The notes under the pieces were generated by a model. That model worked only from the letters and a program-made list of their open reading frames with translations, was not told the DNA's origin and did no database searches. This document shows positions 39,976 through 48,970 of a DNA stretch of 64,000 bases, in pieces. Both the position numbers and the translations under genes were made by a program. Source of the DNA: Nocardioidaceae bacterium (GTDB lineage: Bacteria > Actinomycetota > Actinomycetes > Propionibacteriales > Nocardioidaceae); NCBI GenBank assembly GCA_029266455.1, contig JAQSWV010000014.1, positions 26,306 to 90,305 of the forward strand, in the 5' to 3' direction. Numbering within the stretch: position 1 is the first letter of the stretch; each line of letters starts with the position of its first letter.

Positions 39976-40916
39976 TGCAGACCGGCGAACAGGTCTGTCT
40001 CGAGCCCGGTCTCGTCGGGCGGACCGGGTGTGCCCTTCACCAGTCGGTGGAACTCGCTGCCCCACATCTTCTGGGCCATGTCCCCACCCAGACCCAGGAT
40101 GGGACCGTCGGCCGCGATCTGGGTGGCATGCGCCCTCAGGGCCGCCATCTTGGCGGGCACGTGCTCGGGCGAGTCGATGCGAGTGGTCAGCAGCTCGTCG
40201 GCGACCACGAACGACGGCAGCGGTCCGTCGGCTTCCATGCCCTCGAAGGTGGTGGTGTCCCCCGCCGCGCGGAGCCAGCGCAACGCGTCGCGCATCCAGC
40301 TCTCGGTGAGGGTGGCCACCCAGTAGATCTTGGCGACGTCCCACGAGGGTCCGAGGTCGGACCGGTACGACGGCGCGGCGGCCAGCAGGGACGCGTACAT
40401 CGCCACGCGGTGCGCCTGGACATGGTCGGGGTGGCCGTAGCCGCCCTTCTCGTCGTAGGTCGCGAGCACGTGCGGGCGCACCTCGCGGATCGTCTCCACC
40501 AGCAGGTCCGCCGCCTCGGTGAGGTCAGCGAGCCAGAAGGCCCCCGGTGGCATGTCGGGGGCGACGGTCGCACTTCCGGACGCGTCCCACGCCATGCCGG
40601 AGTCGTGGTAGCGCTCAGGCCCGCCGAGGAACCGGTGGTCGCTCACCCCCAGGACCGCCATGGCCTCGGTGAGCTCGCCGATCCGGTGCCGGCCGAGCCC
40701 CCCGTCCCGCTCGAACGCCAGGTGCCCGAGTTCGGGGACCAGCACCTCCCCCATCTCGCCCAGGGTGCACGTGACCAGGGTGACGGAGGCTCCCTCGGCG
40801 ACGTACCGCGCCATCGTGACGCCGTGGTTGATCGTCTCGTCGTCGGGATGGGCATGGACCAGGAGCAGCCGCCGGTCGGCGGTCTGCGCAGCGGTGATTG
40901 GGGAAGGCACGTGCAC
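39972..40916 (-). CDS. mshB: GlcNAc-inositol deacetylase of mycothiol biosynthesis
   Basis: 314-residue LmbE/PIG-L zinc deacetylase. LLLVHAHPDDETINHGVTMA carries zinc ligands His/Asp and the catalytic Asp, and YDEKGGYGHPDHVQAHRVAM the third His; VTCTLGEMGEVLVPELGHL is the MshB type (mycothiol conjugate amidase Mca is similar but lacks some of this context). It removes acetate from GlcNAc-Ins, the committed step before cysteine addition. The presence of mshB indicates a mycothiol-using actinobacterium. GTG 40916; a GTG at 40910 is an alternative. Coupled to the downstream membrane protein by overlap. Confidence 0.93.
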   Translation of the reverse strand: MHVPSPITAAQTADRRLLLVHAHPDDETINHGVTMARYVAEGASVTLVTCTLGEMGEVLVPELGHLAFERDGGLGRHRIGELTEAMAVLGVSDHRFLGGPERYHDSGMAWDASGSATVAPDMPPGAFWLADLTEAADLLVETIREVRPHVLATYDEKGGYGHPDHVQAHRVAMYASLLAAAPSYRSDLGPSWDVAKIYWVATLTESWMRDALRWLRAAGDTTTFEGMEADGPLPSFVVADELLTTRIDSPEHVPAKMAALRAHATQIAADGPILGLGGDMAQKMWGSEFHRLVKGTPGPPDETGLETDLFAGLQ

Positions 40917-40959
40917 AGGCTACGGCGGTGGTCTGACCGGCGGCTGACAGGATCGCGCC

Positions 40960-43113
40960 ATGCCCGCCGAGCGTCCCCTGCACGAGACGACGTCGTTCCC
41001 GCGGTTGTACGCGCGCACCCAGCGCTTCACGCTGGGCGTCCCGCGTGCGCTGTCGGTGACCGCCGACGGGTCACGGGTGCTGTTCCTGCGCACGGCGTCG
41101 GGCACGTCGCCCACCGGGTCGCTGTGGGCCTACGACGTGGCCGACGGAGAGGAGCGCTGCCTGGCCGACCCTGCGTCGCTGCTGAGCGGGGAGGAGGAGC
41201 TGTCCGCCGAGGAGCGGGCCAGACGCGAGCGCAGCCGGGAGGCGGGCTCCGGTGTCGTCGCCTACGCCACGGACCGGTCGGGGAGAGTGGCTGCCTTCGC
41301 CCTGTCGGGACGGTTGTGGCTGTGCGACGTCCACACCGGCCGGACCCGCGAGCTCCCGGCCGCAGGACCCGTTCTCGACCCGCGACCGGACCCGACAGGT
41401 CGCCACGTCGCGTACGCCTCGGGCCGCGCGCTGCACGTGGTCGGCGCCGACGGTAGGGGTGAGCGCGCGCTGGTCGGTCCTGAGGAGCACCCCGCCGACT
41501 CCGTGGGTTCCGGTTCGGACGCCGGCACGGTGGTCTGGGGGCAGGCCGAGTTCGTGGCGGCCGAGGACATGGATCGCACCCGTGGCTACTGGTGGGCCCC
41601 CGACGGCGAGTCGCTCCTCGTCGAGCGCTACGACGAGCTCCCCGTGCCCGTCTGGTACGTCTCCGACCCCGCCCATCCCGAGCGGCCCCCTGCGGCACAC
41701 CGCTACCCCGCCGCGGGCACGGCCAACGCGGACGTCTCGCTGTGGGTGGTGCGACTGGACGGGTCTCGCACCCAGGTCGAGTGGGACGCCGAGGCGCTCC
41801 CCTACTTCCTGCGAGCGGAGTGGTCGTCGGACGGCGATCCCCTCATCCAGGTCATGACCCGTGACCAGGCCACGGCCCAGGTGCTGTCGGTGGATCCCTC
41901 GACCGGACGGACGACGCTGGTCCGTGAGCTGCGCGACCCCGTCTGGGTGGACGCCGTCCAGGGGGTGCCACTGCGCGGGCCGGGCGGACGTGCGGTGTGG
42001 ACCGAGGACGTCGTCGACGTACGCCGGGTCGTGGTCGACGGCCGACCGGTCGGCGACCCGCGGTGGTACGTGCGGGCGGTGCTCGGCGCTGACGACCGAG
42101 GTGTGCTGGTCTCGGCGTCCGAAGAGCCCACCGAGCTGCATCTGGTGCGCATCGGCTGGGACGGCAGGACGACAGCGCTGACGTCCGAGCCAGGGGTGCA
42201 CACGGGCGCCTCGGCGGGGGGCACCACGGTCGTGGCCAGCGGCATCCTGGACGACGACGGGGTGCGGGTGCGCGTGCTGCGCGACGGGGAGGACGGACCT
42301 CTCCTGCTGGCCGAGCTCGCGAACCACCAGGTGCACGCCGGCTTCCGTCCCGCGGTACGGATGATCGCGGCCGGACCACGGGAGATCCGCACCGCGGTGC
42401 TGTTCCCCCGCAGCCACGTTCCCGGCTCGCGACGGCTGCCGGTGCTGATGTACCCGTATGCGGGCCCCCATGCCCAGCGCGCGGTGGCCGCGTCCCGGGC
42501 GCACCTGGAGTCGCAGTGGCTCGCCGACCAGGGCTTCGTGGTCGTGGTCGCCGACGGGCGGGGCACGCCGGGTCGCGGTGCGGCCTGGGACCGCGCGGTC
42601 CGCGACCACCTCGTGGCCGCGACGCTGGACGACCAGGTCGCGGCGCTCGAGGCGGTGGCCGCGGCGCACCCGGACGACCTGGACACCTCGCGGGTCGGGA
42701 TCACCGGCTGGTCCTACGGCGGCTACCTGGCGGCGTACGCGGTGCTGGCCAGGCCCGACGTGTTCGCGGCGGCGGTGGCCGGCGCCCCGGTCACCGACCA
42801 GCGCCTCTACGACACTTTCTACACCGAGCGCTACCTCGGCCACCCGGACGAGCAGCCGGAGGTCTACGAGCGCAACTCGCTGCTGGCGATCGCCGACCGG
42901 CTGGACCGCCCGCTGATGCTCATCCACGGCATGGTCGACGACAACGTGGTGGTCGCGCACACGCTGCGGCTGAGCGCGGCGCTGCTGGCGGCCGGCAGGC
43001 CGCACACCGTGCTGCCGCTGACCGGCGTCACCCACATGGCCTCCCAGGAGGAGGTCGCGGAGAACCTCCGACTGCTGCAGGTCGACTTCCTCCGCACTCA
43101 TCTGGCCGGCTGA
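40960..43113 (+). CDS. S9 prolyl oligopeptidase-family peptidase (DPP4-like)
   Basis: 717 residues. An N-terminal beta-propeller (LSVTADGSRVLFLRTASG; FDPRPD-type blades; WAPDGESLLVERYDELPV) covers a C-terminal alpha/beta-hydrolase: GITGWSYGGYLAAYAVLARP with the nucleophile Ser in GWSYGG, Asp in HGMVDDNVVVAH and His in LTGVTHMASQEE. The pattern YDELPV and RTRGYWWAPDGE with a Glu-Glu-like pair near the propeller suggests dipeptidyl-peptidase IV activity on X-Pro peptides. No signal peptide, so it is cytosolic. ATG at 40960 after GCGCC. Followed 14 bp later by an SGNH hydrolase gene. Confidence 0.92.
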   Translation: MPAERPLHETTSFPRLYARTQRFTLGVPRALSVTADGSRVLFLRTASGTSPTGSLWAYDVADGEERCLADPASLLSGEEELSAEERARRERSREAGSGVVAYATDRSGRVAAFALSGRLWLCDVHTGRTRELPAAGPVLDPRPDPTGRHVAYASGRALHVVGADGRGERALVGPEEHPADSVGSGSDAGTVVWGQAEFVAAEDMDRTRGYWWAPDGESLLVERYDELPVPVWYVSDPAHPERPPAAHRYPAAGTANADVSLWVVRLDGSRTQVEWDAEALPYFLRAEWSSDGDPLIQVMTRDQATAQVLSVDPSTGRTTLVRELRDPVWVDAVQGVPLRGPGGRAVWTEDVVDVRRVVVDGRPVGDPRWYVRAVLGADDRGVLVSASEEPTELHLVRIGWDGRTTALTSEPGVHTGASAGGTTVVASGILDDDGVRVRVLRDGEDGPLLLAELANHQVHAGFRPAVRMIAAGPREIRTAVLFPRSHVPGSRRLPVLMYPYAGPHAQRAVAASRAHLESQWLADQGFVVVVADGRGTPGRGAAWDRAVRDHLVAATLDDQVAALEAVAAAHPDDLDTSRVGITGWSYGGYLAAYAVLARPDVFAAAVAGAPVTDQRLYDTFYTERYLGHPDEQPEVYERNSLLAIADRLDRPLMLIHGMVDDNVVVAHTLRLSAALLAAGRPHTVLPLTGVTHMASQEEVAENLRLLQVDFLRTHLAG

Positions 43114-43127
43114 GCACGGGGACCGCG

Positions 43128-43883
43128 GTGTTCACCAGGTACGTCGCGCTCGGCGACTCGTTCACCGAGGGTGTCGGCGATGTAGACGACGCACGGCCGA
43201 ACGGCGTCCGCGGCTGGGCCGACCGCGTCGCCGAGGTTCTCAGCGACTCCTCCCCCGGCTTCGGCTACGCGAACCTCGCACTCCGCGGCCGCACCCTGGA
43301 GCCGATCCTCGCCGAGCAGCTGGCCCCCGCGGTGGCGATGCGGCCCGACCTGGTGACGATCTACGCCGGTGCCAACGACGTGCTGCGCCCGTACGTCGAT
43401 CTCGACGACCTGGTCGCCAGGTACGACGAAGGCGTCGCAGCGCTGGCGTCCACGGGGGCGCACATCCTGGTCTGGACCGCCTTCGACCCGGGCCAGGCGC
43501 CCGTGCTGCGAGCGATGCGCGGACGCTTCGCCACCTACAACGAGCTGGTGCGCGAGATGGCCGACGAGCGGGGCGCGACCGTGGTCGACTTCTGGCGCAT
43601 GCGGGAGTACCGCGACCCACGGCTGTGGGACACCGACCGGCTGCACCTCTCCCCGCTCGGGCACGCCCGGATGGCGGAGGCGGTCCTCGACGCGCTCGGT
43701 GTCGACCACGGACTGGTGCGGGAGGCGCTCGAGCCCCTCCCGGAGGTCCCGCGTCGGGAGGCGCGCGAGGCGACGATTGCCTGGGTGCGCGGCTTCGCCG
43801 TCCCCTGGGTCGGCCGACGCCTGCGCGGCACCTCCTCCGGTGACGGCATGTCCCCCCGCCGGCCCTACCTGGAACCGCTCTGA
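43128..43883 (+). CDS. SGNH/GDSL-type esterase
   Basis: 251 residues. GDSFTEGVGD near residue 9 holds the nucleophile Ser, YANLALRGRTL the Gly block, TIYAGANDVLRPY the Asn block, and DTDRLHLSPLGHARMAEAVL the Asp-x-x-His pair, a complete SGNH hydrolase. It hydrolyses acyl or acetyl esters, perhaps of lipids or sugars. There is no signal peptide. GTG 43128 gives the standard start VFTRYVALGDS. It probably shares a transcript with the peptidase gene 14 bp upstream, and ends 5 bp from the stop of the convergent Nudix-kinase gene. Confidence 0.92.
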   Translation: MFTRYVALGDSFTEGVGDVDDARPNGVRGWADRVAEVLSDSSPGFGYANLALRGRTLEPILAEQLAPAVAMRPDLVTIYAGANDVLRPYVDLDDLVARYDEGVAALASTGAHILVWTAFDPGQAPVLRAMRGRFATYNELVREMADERGATVVDFWRMREYRDPRLWDTDRLHLSPLGHARMAEAVLDALGVDHGLVREALEPLPEVPRREAREATIAWVRGFAVPWVGRRLRGTSSGDGMSPRRPYLEPL

Positions 43884-43888
43884 GCGGG

Positions 43889-45055
43889 CTACTCGGGCTC
43901 CAGGCTCTCGAGGATGGCGGGCATCCGCTCGCGCAAGGAGGCGACCCGGGCCCTGGTACGCGCCGGCTCGCCGATGCGACGCAGGGACACCATGCCAGGA
44001 TCTCCTGCTGCCTGCCCCGCGGCGATGCGGTCAGTGGCAGCGGTCATCCGGGCCACGGCGTGGCGTACGACCTCGTGCGGCTGCGCGTCGTCGCCGTAGG
44101 CATCGGTCACCAGGCGCAGGCGACGCACGACCTCACCGAGTGGTGCGTCGCCGATCAACGGCACTCCCGTCCAGGCGAGGAAGGCCACGTCGTCGATCGG
44201 CACGCCCGGCCCGGCCACGTCCCAGTCGATCATGCCGACGAAGTGGTCGGCGTCGACCACCCAGTTGTAGGTGCCGCAGTCGTGATGGCACACGATCTCG
44301 TGCTCGGCCAGCTCCCGGGGCGTCCCGCGCCACGGCAGCACGCCGGTGGGCCGGAATTCGGCCACCGCCTCATGGAGGCGCCGCAGCCACTGGACGGCCT
44401 CGGTCAGCAGCTGGTCGCCCGGCGTCCAGTCGTCGGGGTCGCGCACCTGCCCCGGCAGGAACGAGATGATCTCGCGCCCGCGCTCGTCGGTCCCGAGCAC
44501 CCGCGGGACGCCGGGAAGGCCGGACCGCCCCAGATGCTGCATGAGGTCGTGCACGACGCCGGTCCACGGACCGGTCGGTCGCCTGACCGTGTCGCCGACC
44601 CGCACCGCACCACCCACGTTGCCCCCCGGCAGGCGCTCCCCGTCGAGCAGCCGGTCGCGTACCGCGTCGACGAAGCCGACGTCGGCGGGCAGCCACGCGA
44701 TCTCGTGCAGGTGCTCGGGTCCGAGCCACCGCACGGCGTCGTGCTCACCAGGGACCGGCTCTCCCGAGACCAGCTCACAGACGTACGCGCGCAGCAGGAG
44801 GCCGCCAGGCAACGGCACGTCACCGGGAATCGGCTCGACGACGGCGACCTCACAGCCGAGCTCCTCGCGCACCTCGCGCACCAGCGCGTGCTGCGGCTGC
44901 TCGCCGGGCTCGACCTGCCCCCCGGGAAGCTCCCACCGCCCCGCCAGCGGGGCTGGCCGGGTGCGGCGGGCGGCCAACAGCCGGCCGTGCCGCAGCACGG
45001 CAGCAGCCACCACGTCATGGGACGCCACGGGGACCACCTTGGCCACCGGTGTCAC
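43889..45055 (-). CDS. Nudix hydrolase-aminoglycoside phosphotransferase-like fusion protein
   Basis: 388 residues in two domains. Residues about 10-125 are a MutT-like Nudix: ELPGGQVEPGEQPQHALVRE then VREELGCEVAVVEPIPGDVP, a complete Nudix box. Residues about 150-388 are an APH/choline-kinase-type phosphotransferase: HEIVCHHDCGTYNWVVDADH is the catalytic HxD-x4-N loop and FVGMIDWDVAGPGVPIDDVA the metal-binding DxD region; the N-lobe is short (PGVPRVLGTDERGREIISFL). One frame joins both without a stop, so this is a real fusion. It may clean or phosphorylate a nucleotide or a sugar; substrate unknown. GTG 45055 or a start a few codons later. Confidence 0.85.
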   Translation of the reverse strand: MTPVAKVVPVASHDVVAAAVLRHGRLLAARRTRPAPLAGRWELPGGQVEPGEQPQHALVREVREELGCEVAVVEPIPGDVPLPGGLLLRAYVCELVSGEPVPGEHDAVRWLGPEHLHEIAWLPADVGFVDAVRDRLLDGERLPGGNVGGAVRVGDTVRRPTGPWTGVVHDLMQHLGRSGLPGVPRVLGTDERGREIISFLPGQVRDPDDWTPGDQLLTEAVQWLRRLHEAVAEFRPTGVLPWRGTPRELAEHEIVCHHDCGTYNWVVDADHFVGMIDWDVAGPGVPIDDVAFLAWTGVPLIGDAPLGEVVRRLRLVTDAYGDDAQPHEVVRHAVARMTAATDRIAAGQAAGDPGMVSLRRIGEPARTRARVASLRERMPAILESLEPE

Positions 45056-45189
45056 CGGTCACGTGCGTCACCGGCGTCACCGTAGTGGCAGGAATCACAG
45101 CGAGGTGGTCCGCCCCGGTGCTGCGCGCGTAGGACTACTGAGGCAAGGTTGGTCCAGTACCCACGGCCGATGCAAAGGAGCGTCCGTAG

Positions 45190-45987
45190 ATGGCCACAGG
45201 GGTCGAAGACCCGAGCCGGGCGCAGGTCGGTACCAAAACACTGCGCCAGGACCGCTGGTGGCTCTACCCGCTGCAGATCGGCATCATCCTCGCGTTCTTC
45301 GTCGTCTACGCCACCGTGCGCATCTTCATGCGCGACTACTACTGGGCGGACGCCGAGCACTACCTGACCCCGCTCTACTCCCCGTGCCTCAGTGACTCGT
45401 GCGTGCCCGGGTCGGCTCACCTCGGCACTCCTCTGCCCGAGCTGCCGTTCTTCATCCCGCTGCCGTTCATCACCTTCTTCGTGCTGGCGGGGTTCCGGGG
45501 CACCTGCTACTACTACCGCAAGGCCGGCTACCGCTCGTTCTTCCTCGCACCGGCCGCGTGCGCCGTCCCTGAGCCGCACAAGACCTACACCGGCGAGTCC
45601 AAGTTCCCCCTGAACACACTCAACTACCACCGCTACTTCTTCTACGGCGCCCTGCTGTTCGTCCTGCTCAACGTGTACGACGGCCTGCTGGCGTTCCAGG
45701 GCCCCGACGGTGGCTTCGGCATGGGTCTCGGCACCCTCATCATGTGGGTCAACATCGCCATGCTGTTCGCCTACACGCTGTCCTGCCACGCCTGCCGCCA
45801 CATCGTCGGTGGCCGGCTGCGCAGCTTCTCCCAGCACCCGATGCGTTACCGGTACTGGACCTGGGTCTCGCGGCTCAACGCCAAGCACGGCACCTACGCC
45901 ATGATCTCGTTGTTCACCGTGATCCTCACCGACGCCTACATCATGTCGGTCTCCGCCGGCTGGTTCGACGACCCGCGATTCTTCTGA
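45190..45987 (+). CDS. sdhC: Succinate dehydrogenase membrane anchor, cytochrome b subunit
   Basis: 265 residues with about five transmembrane helices: YPLQIGIILAFFVVYATVRI, FFIPLPFITFFVLAGF, YFFYGALLFVLLNVYDGLLA, GLGTLIMWVNIAMLFAYTLS and AMISLFTVILTDAYIMSV. His residues in the helices and loops (NYHRYFF, CHACRHIVGG, AKHGTYAM) are candidate heme ligands. The family is the Rv0249c/Sdh1 type, a single-subunit anchor. It passes electrons to menaquinone. ATG 45190 follows AAAGGAG. First gene of sdhCAB, with sdhA 13 bp downstream. Confidence 0.92.
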   Translation: MATGVEDPSRAQVGTKTLRQDRWWLYPLQIGIILAFFVVYATVRIFMRDYYWADAEHYLTPLYSPCLSDSCVPGSAHLGTPLPELPFFIPLPFITFFVLAGFRGTCYYYRKAGYRSFFLAPAACAVPEPHKTYTGESKFPLNTLNYHRYFFYGALLFVLLNVYDGLLAFQGPDGGFGMGLGTLIMWVNIAMLFAYTLSCHACRHIVGGRLRSFSQHPMRYRYWTWVSRLNAKHGTYAMISLFTVILTDAYIMSVSAGWFDDPRFF

Positions 45988-46000
45988 GGAGGGGGCACTC

Positions 46001-47830
46001 GTGGCCGAAGCCGAGACATCGACGGAGTACGAGACGCACACCTACGACGTGGTCGTCGTAGGTGCTGGAGGAGCCGGCCTGCGGGCCGCGATCGCCGCAC
46101 ACGACGCGGGCGCCCGTACCGCCATCGTCTGCAAGTCCCTGCTGGGCAAGGCGCACACGGTCATGGCCGAGGGCGGCATCGCCGCGGCCATGGGCAACGT
46201 CTGGTCCGACGACGGCTGGCCCGTGCACTTCCGCGACACCATGCGCGGCGGCAAGATGCTCAACCACTGGCGCATGGCGCAGCTGCACGCGCAGGAGGCC
46301 CCCGACCGTGTCCTCGAGCTGGAGACCTGGGGGGCGCTGTTCGACCGCACCGACGACGGGCTGATCAGCCAGCGCGACTTCGGCGGACACCGTTTCGCGC
46401 GGCTCGCCCACGTCGGGGACCGCACCGGCCTGGAGATGATCCGCACACTCCAGCAGCGTGCGGTGGCACTCGGGATCGACGTGTTCATGGAGTGCACGGT
46501 CACCGAGCTGTTCAAGGACGTCGCCGACGACGGCACCCCCCGGATATCCGGGGCGTTCGGCTACTGGCGCGAGACCGGCAAGTTCCTGGTCTTCGAGGCG
46601 CCCTCGATCGTGCTGGCCACCGGCGGCATCGGCAAGTCCTTCGAGGTGACCTCCAACTCCTGGGAGTACACCGGTGACGGCCACGCGATGGCGCTGCGCG
46701 CGGGCGCGAGCCTGGTCAACATGGAGTTCGTGCAGTTCCACCCCACCGGCATGGTGTGGCCGCCCAGCGTGCGCGGCATCCTCGTCACCGAGTCGGTCCG
46801 CGGCGACGGCGGAGTGCTGCGCAACTCCGAGGGCAAGCGCTTCATGTTCGACTACATCCCCGAGTACTTCAAGAGCGAGACGGCCGACTCCGAGGAGGAG
46901 GGCGACCGGTGGTACACCGACAAGGCGAACAACCGGCGCCCGCCCGAGCTGCTGCCTCGAGACGAGGTGGCGCGGGCGATCAACTCGGAGATCAAGGCGG
47001 GCAGGGGGTCGCCGCACGGCGGCATCTTCCTGGACATCGCCTCCCGCCGTGACGCCGAGTACATCAAGCGGCGGCTGCCCAGCATGTACCACCAGTTCAA
47101 GGAGCTCGCCGACGTCGACATCACCGCCGAGCCGATGGAGATCGGGCCGACCTGCCACTACGTGATGGGCGGGGTCGAGGTCGAGCCCGACAGCGGCGCG
47201 TCGATCGTCGACGGCCTGTTCGCCGCGGGCGAGGTGGCCGGCGGTATGCACGGCGCGAACCGGCTCGGCGGCAACAGCCTGTCCGACCTGCTGGTGTTCG
47301 GTCGCCGGGCCGGGGAGTCGGCCGCGGAGTACGCGACCAAGGCGGAGCAGGGCCGGCCGCACGTGCAGCCCGAGCTGATCACGAGCGCCGAGCAGGACGC
47401 GTTGGCGCCGTTCCGGATCGAGGGTGGCGGCGAGAACGCGTACACGCTGCAGAAGCACCTGCAGGAGCAGATGCAGAAGCTGGTGGGCATCATCCGCACC
47501 GACGAGGAGCTGGCCGAGGCACAGCAGATGCTGCGGGAGCTGGAGGACCGGGCGACCCGGCTCAAGGTGTCGGGCGGGCGTGTCTACAACCCTGGCTGGC
47601 ACCTGGCCCTGGACCTGAACAACATGCTGCTGGTCTCGGAGTGCATCGCGCTCGCGGCGCGCGAGCGCACCGAGTCGCGCGGCGGCCACACCCGCGAGGA
47701 CTTCGCGGCCACCGACGAGTCCTGGGGTGACGTCAACCTGATCCTGACCCTGGGCGACGACGGCCATGCCGTGCTGAAGCGGCAGCCTCTGCCGCAGATG
47801 CCCGAGGACCTTCGTGACCTGTTCGACTAG
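46001..47830 (+). CDS. sdhA: Succinate dehydrogenase flavoprotein subunit
   Basis: 609 residues. VVVVGAGGAGLRAAIAAHDA is the FAD Rossmann loop, SLLGKAHTVMAEGGIAAAMG contains the histidine for covalent FAD, MEFVQFHPTGMVW the substrate pocket His-Pro-Thr-Gly, and GGMHGANRLGGNSLSDLLVF the catalytic-domain arginine. It oxidises succinate to fumarate in the TCA cycle at the inner face of the membrane. GTG 46001 follows GAGGAGGG. The gene order C-A-B and the long anchor-like SdhC fit the actinobacterial Sdh1 complex rather than a fumarate reductase, although the reaction may be reversible. Confidence 0.95.
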   Translation: MAEAETSTEYETHTYDVVVVGAGGAGLRAAIAAHDAGARTAIVCKSLLGKAHTVMAEGGIAAAMGNVWSDDGWPVHFRDTMRGGKMLNHWRMAQLHAQEAPDRVLELETWGALFDRTDDGLISQRDFGGHRFARLAHVGDRTGLEMIRTLQQRAVALGIDVFMECTVTELFKDVADDGTPRISGAFGYWRETGKFLVFEAPSIVLATGGIGKSFEVTSNSWEYTGDGHAMALRAGASLVNMEFVQFHPTGMVWPPSVRGILVTESVRGDGGVLRNSEGKRFMFDYIPEYFKSETADSEEEGDRWYTDKANNRRPPELLPRDEVARAINSEIKAGRGSPHGGIFLDIASRRDAEYIKRRLPSMYHQFKELADVDITAEPMEIGPTCHYVMGGVEVEPDSGASIVDGLFAAGEVAGGMHGANRLGGNSLSDLLVFGRRAGESAAEYATKAEQGRPHVQPELITSAEQDALAPFRIEGGGENAYTLQKHLQEQMQKLVGIIRTDEELAEAQQMLRELEDRATRLKVSGGRVYNPGWHLALDLNNMLLVSECIALAARERTESRGGHTREDFAATDESWGDVNLILTLGDDGHAVLKRQPLPQMPEDLRDLFD

Positions 47831-47857
47831 CAGTACCGGAACCAGGGAAGGGACCTG

Positions 47858-48634
47858 ATGGGCTACGACCTGTCGATGCGGCTGTGGCGCGGTGACGCCG
47901 AGGGCGGCGGCCTGGAGGACTTCACCGTCGAGGTGTCCGAGGGGGAGGTGGTCCTGGACGCGATCCACCGCGTGCAGGCGACCCAGGCCGGCGACCTCGC
48001 GGTGCGGTGGAACTGCAAGGCGGGCAAGTGCGGGTCCTGCTCGGCCGAGATCAACGGCAGGCCGCGGCTGCTGTGCATGACCCGGCTGAACGACTTCGAG
48101 GAGACCGACACCATCACCGTGACACCCCTGCGGGCGTTCCCGGTGATCCGCGATCTCGTCACCGACGTCTCGTACAACTACGAGAAGGCACGGGAGGTGC
48201 CCGCCTTCGCCCCCACGCCGCCGGACGCCGACGGCAAGCGGCGGATGATGCAGGTCGACGTGGAGCGGGGCCAGGAGTTCCGAAAGTGCATCGAGTGCTT
48301 CCTGTGCCAGGACACCTGCCACGTCATCCGTGACCACGAGGAGAACAAGCCCGCCTTCGCCGGGCCACGGTTCTTCCTGCGCTACGCCGAGCTGGACATG
48401 CACCCGCTGGACACCAACGACCGGCGCAAGCTGGCGCAGGACGCCGCCGGCATCGGCATGTGCAACATCACCAAGTGCTGCACCGAGGTGTGCCCCGAGG
48501 GCATCAAGATCACCGACAACGCGATCATCCCCATGAAGGAGCGGGTCGTCGACCGCAGCTTCGACCCGTTGGTCTGGCTCGGAAGCAAGATCCGCCGTCG
48601 CGACCCGAGCGACGAGCGCACCGAGGTCGTCTAA
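47858..48634 (+). CDS. sdhB: Succinate dehydrogenase iron-sulfur subunit
   Basis: 258 residues. The N-terminal 2Fe-2S domain has WNCKAGKCGSCSAEINGRPR with a fourth Cys in LLCMTRL. The C-terminal ferredoxin domain has FRKCIECFLCQDTCHVIRD and MCNITKCCTEVCPEGIKITD for the 4Fe-4S and 3Fe-4S centres. It carries electrons from SdhA to the membrane anchor. ATG 47858 follows AGGGAAGGG. Last gene of the operon, 27 bp after sdhA; a pterin dehydratase gene follows 33 bp later and may be read through. Confidence 0.95.
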   Translation: MGYDLSMRLWRGDAEGGGLEDFTVEVSEGEVVLDAIHRVQATQAGDLAVRWNCKAGKCGSCSAEINGRPRLLCMTRLNDFEETDTITVTPLRAFPVIRDLVTDVSYNYEKAREVPAFAPTPPDADGKRRMMQVDVERGQEFRKCIECFLCQDTCHVIRDHEENKPAFAGPRFFLRYAELDMHPLDTNDRRKLAQDAAGIGMCNITKCCTEVCPEGIKITDNAIIPMKERVVDRSFDPLVWLGSKIRRRDPSDERTEVV

Positions 48635-48667
48635 CGGCCTGCGCAGGGCGTTGGGTACGTTCGGGAC

Positions 48668-48970
48668 ATGGCGCGGATACTGGACGACACGGCACTGCAC
48701 GAGGCGATGGCGGCCCATCCGCACTGGTCGGTGGAGGACGGCGCGCTGCAGCGGTCGGTCCAGGCACCCACCTTCCTCGACGGGATCAACCTGGTCGTCC
48801 AAGTGGCGCGGGAGGCCGAGGAGCGCAACCACCATCCGGACATCGACATCAGGTGGACGACCGTGACCCTGCGCTGCAGCACCCACTCCGCCGGCGGGAT
48901 CACGGCCGCAGACGTCGAGCTTGCCGCGGCCATCGACGAGCTCGTCGATCGGCTGACCCCGGCCGGGTGA
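48668..48970 (+). CDS. Pterin-4a-carbinolamine dehydratase (PCD/DCoH)
   Basis: 100 residues. The active-site motif is intact: EAEERNHHPDIDIRWTTVTL with the tandem histidines and the Asp-x-Asp, after PTFLDGINLVVQVAREAEE. It dehydrates 4a-hydroxytetrahydrobiopterin, recycling pterin for aromatic hydroxylases, or serves a molybdopterin role in bacteria lacking such hydroxylases. ATG at 48668. Its stop overlaps the next GTG (GTGA), so the unknown protein downstream is translationally coupled. Confidence 0.92.
   Translation: MARILDDTALHEAMAAHPHWSVEDGALQRSVQAPTFLDGINLVVQVAREAEERNHHPDIDIRWTTVTLRCSTHSAGGITAADVELAAAIDELVDRLTPAG

Noticed and set aside
41071..43101. 676-codon frame antisense to the S9 peptidase gene
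   Set aside because: Composition is Arg/His/Pro/Gln-rich shadow coding; the peptidase on the other strand has all catalytic motifs.
45941..48886. 981-codon open frame antisense to sdhCAB and pterin dehydratase
   Set aside because: Long antisense frames are expected in GC-rich DNA; the sense strand encodes clear SdhA/SdhB motifs and the antisense translation has no recognisable domain.
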